5,086 nt of DNA from an uncultured Chloroflexota bacterium (GTDB lineage: Bacteria > Chloroflexota > Limnocylindria > Limnocylindrales > CSP1-4): positions 1 to 5,086 of the forward strand of contig CAIYZX010000711.1 of NCBI GenBank assembly GCA_903930745.1, in the 5' to 3' direction. Every line of letters starts with the position of its first letter. The first letter of the stretch is position 1. Under the pieces are notes generated by a model. It was not told the origin of the DNA and did not search any database. It saw nothing but the letters and a program-made list of their open reading frames with translations. Below, piece by piece: positions 5,086 to 5,086 of the stretch. The translations under genes and the position numbers were made by a program.

Positions 5086-5086
5086 C

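Noticed and set aside
1..5086. CRISPR array, tRNA or rRNA genes
   Set aside because: No regularly spaced repeats, no tRNA-like cloverleaf ending and no rRNA segments were seen; the only long repeat pair is the inverted 31-bp one.

Overview
This is a GC-rich bacterial chromosome segment. Codon use is strongly GC-ending, genes are closely packed, and there is a nickel superoxide dismutase gene. These fit a soil or freshwater actinobacterium or a member of the Chloroflexota. The N-terminal pattern of the partial gene at the left edge (ACPFVAFE after a short start) reminds me of Chloroflexota proteins, but I cannot confirm the phylum.

Layout. Bases 1-637 hold two minus-strand host genes: the 5' end of an unidentified protein that runs off the left edge, and a complete CYTH-domain (triphosphate tunnel) protein. 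A 114-base divergent spacer separates them from a plus-strand gene (752-1333) for a small protein with a CxxC...CxxH putative zinc site. Bases 4516-5086 return to host sequence: a promoter and sodN, the nickel superoxide dismutase, ending just before the right edge.

Between them lies what I read as an undescribed transposable element, about 3.2 kb (roughly 1322-4520). It has perfect 31-bp terminal inverted repeats (1326-1356 and 4485-4515). A 9-bp direct repeat, GGCATCCGC, lies 4-5 bases outside each repeat (1313-1321 and 4521-4529) and is a probable target-site duplication. Inside are a plus-strand 803-residue transposase and a convergent minus-strand gene for a small single-pass membrane or exported protein of unknown function, with its own promoter. 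The transposase combines N-terminal Cys/His clusters, an IS256/Mutator-like DDE core (D289, D360, CxxH at 382-385, E467), and two tandem C-terminal zinc modules resembling the DUF4379 probable zinc-ribbon/treble-clef family.

Removing the element and one copy of the duplication restores an open end for the 752 gene: after the duplication it reads Gly-His-Val-stop. The insertion therefore appears to have hit the last codons of this gene, and the element now supplies Pro-Ile-Leu and a stop codon that lies inside the inverted repeat. It also moved this gene about 3.2 kb away from sodN, whose likely -35 box starts 9 bases beyond the duplication. Both element ends carry stem-loops next to the inverted repeats. 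The left one, just before the transposase start, has two mutually exclusive pairings and could act in attenuation or protect the transposase from read-through expression.
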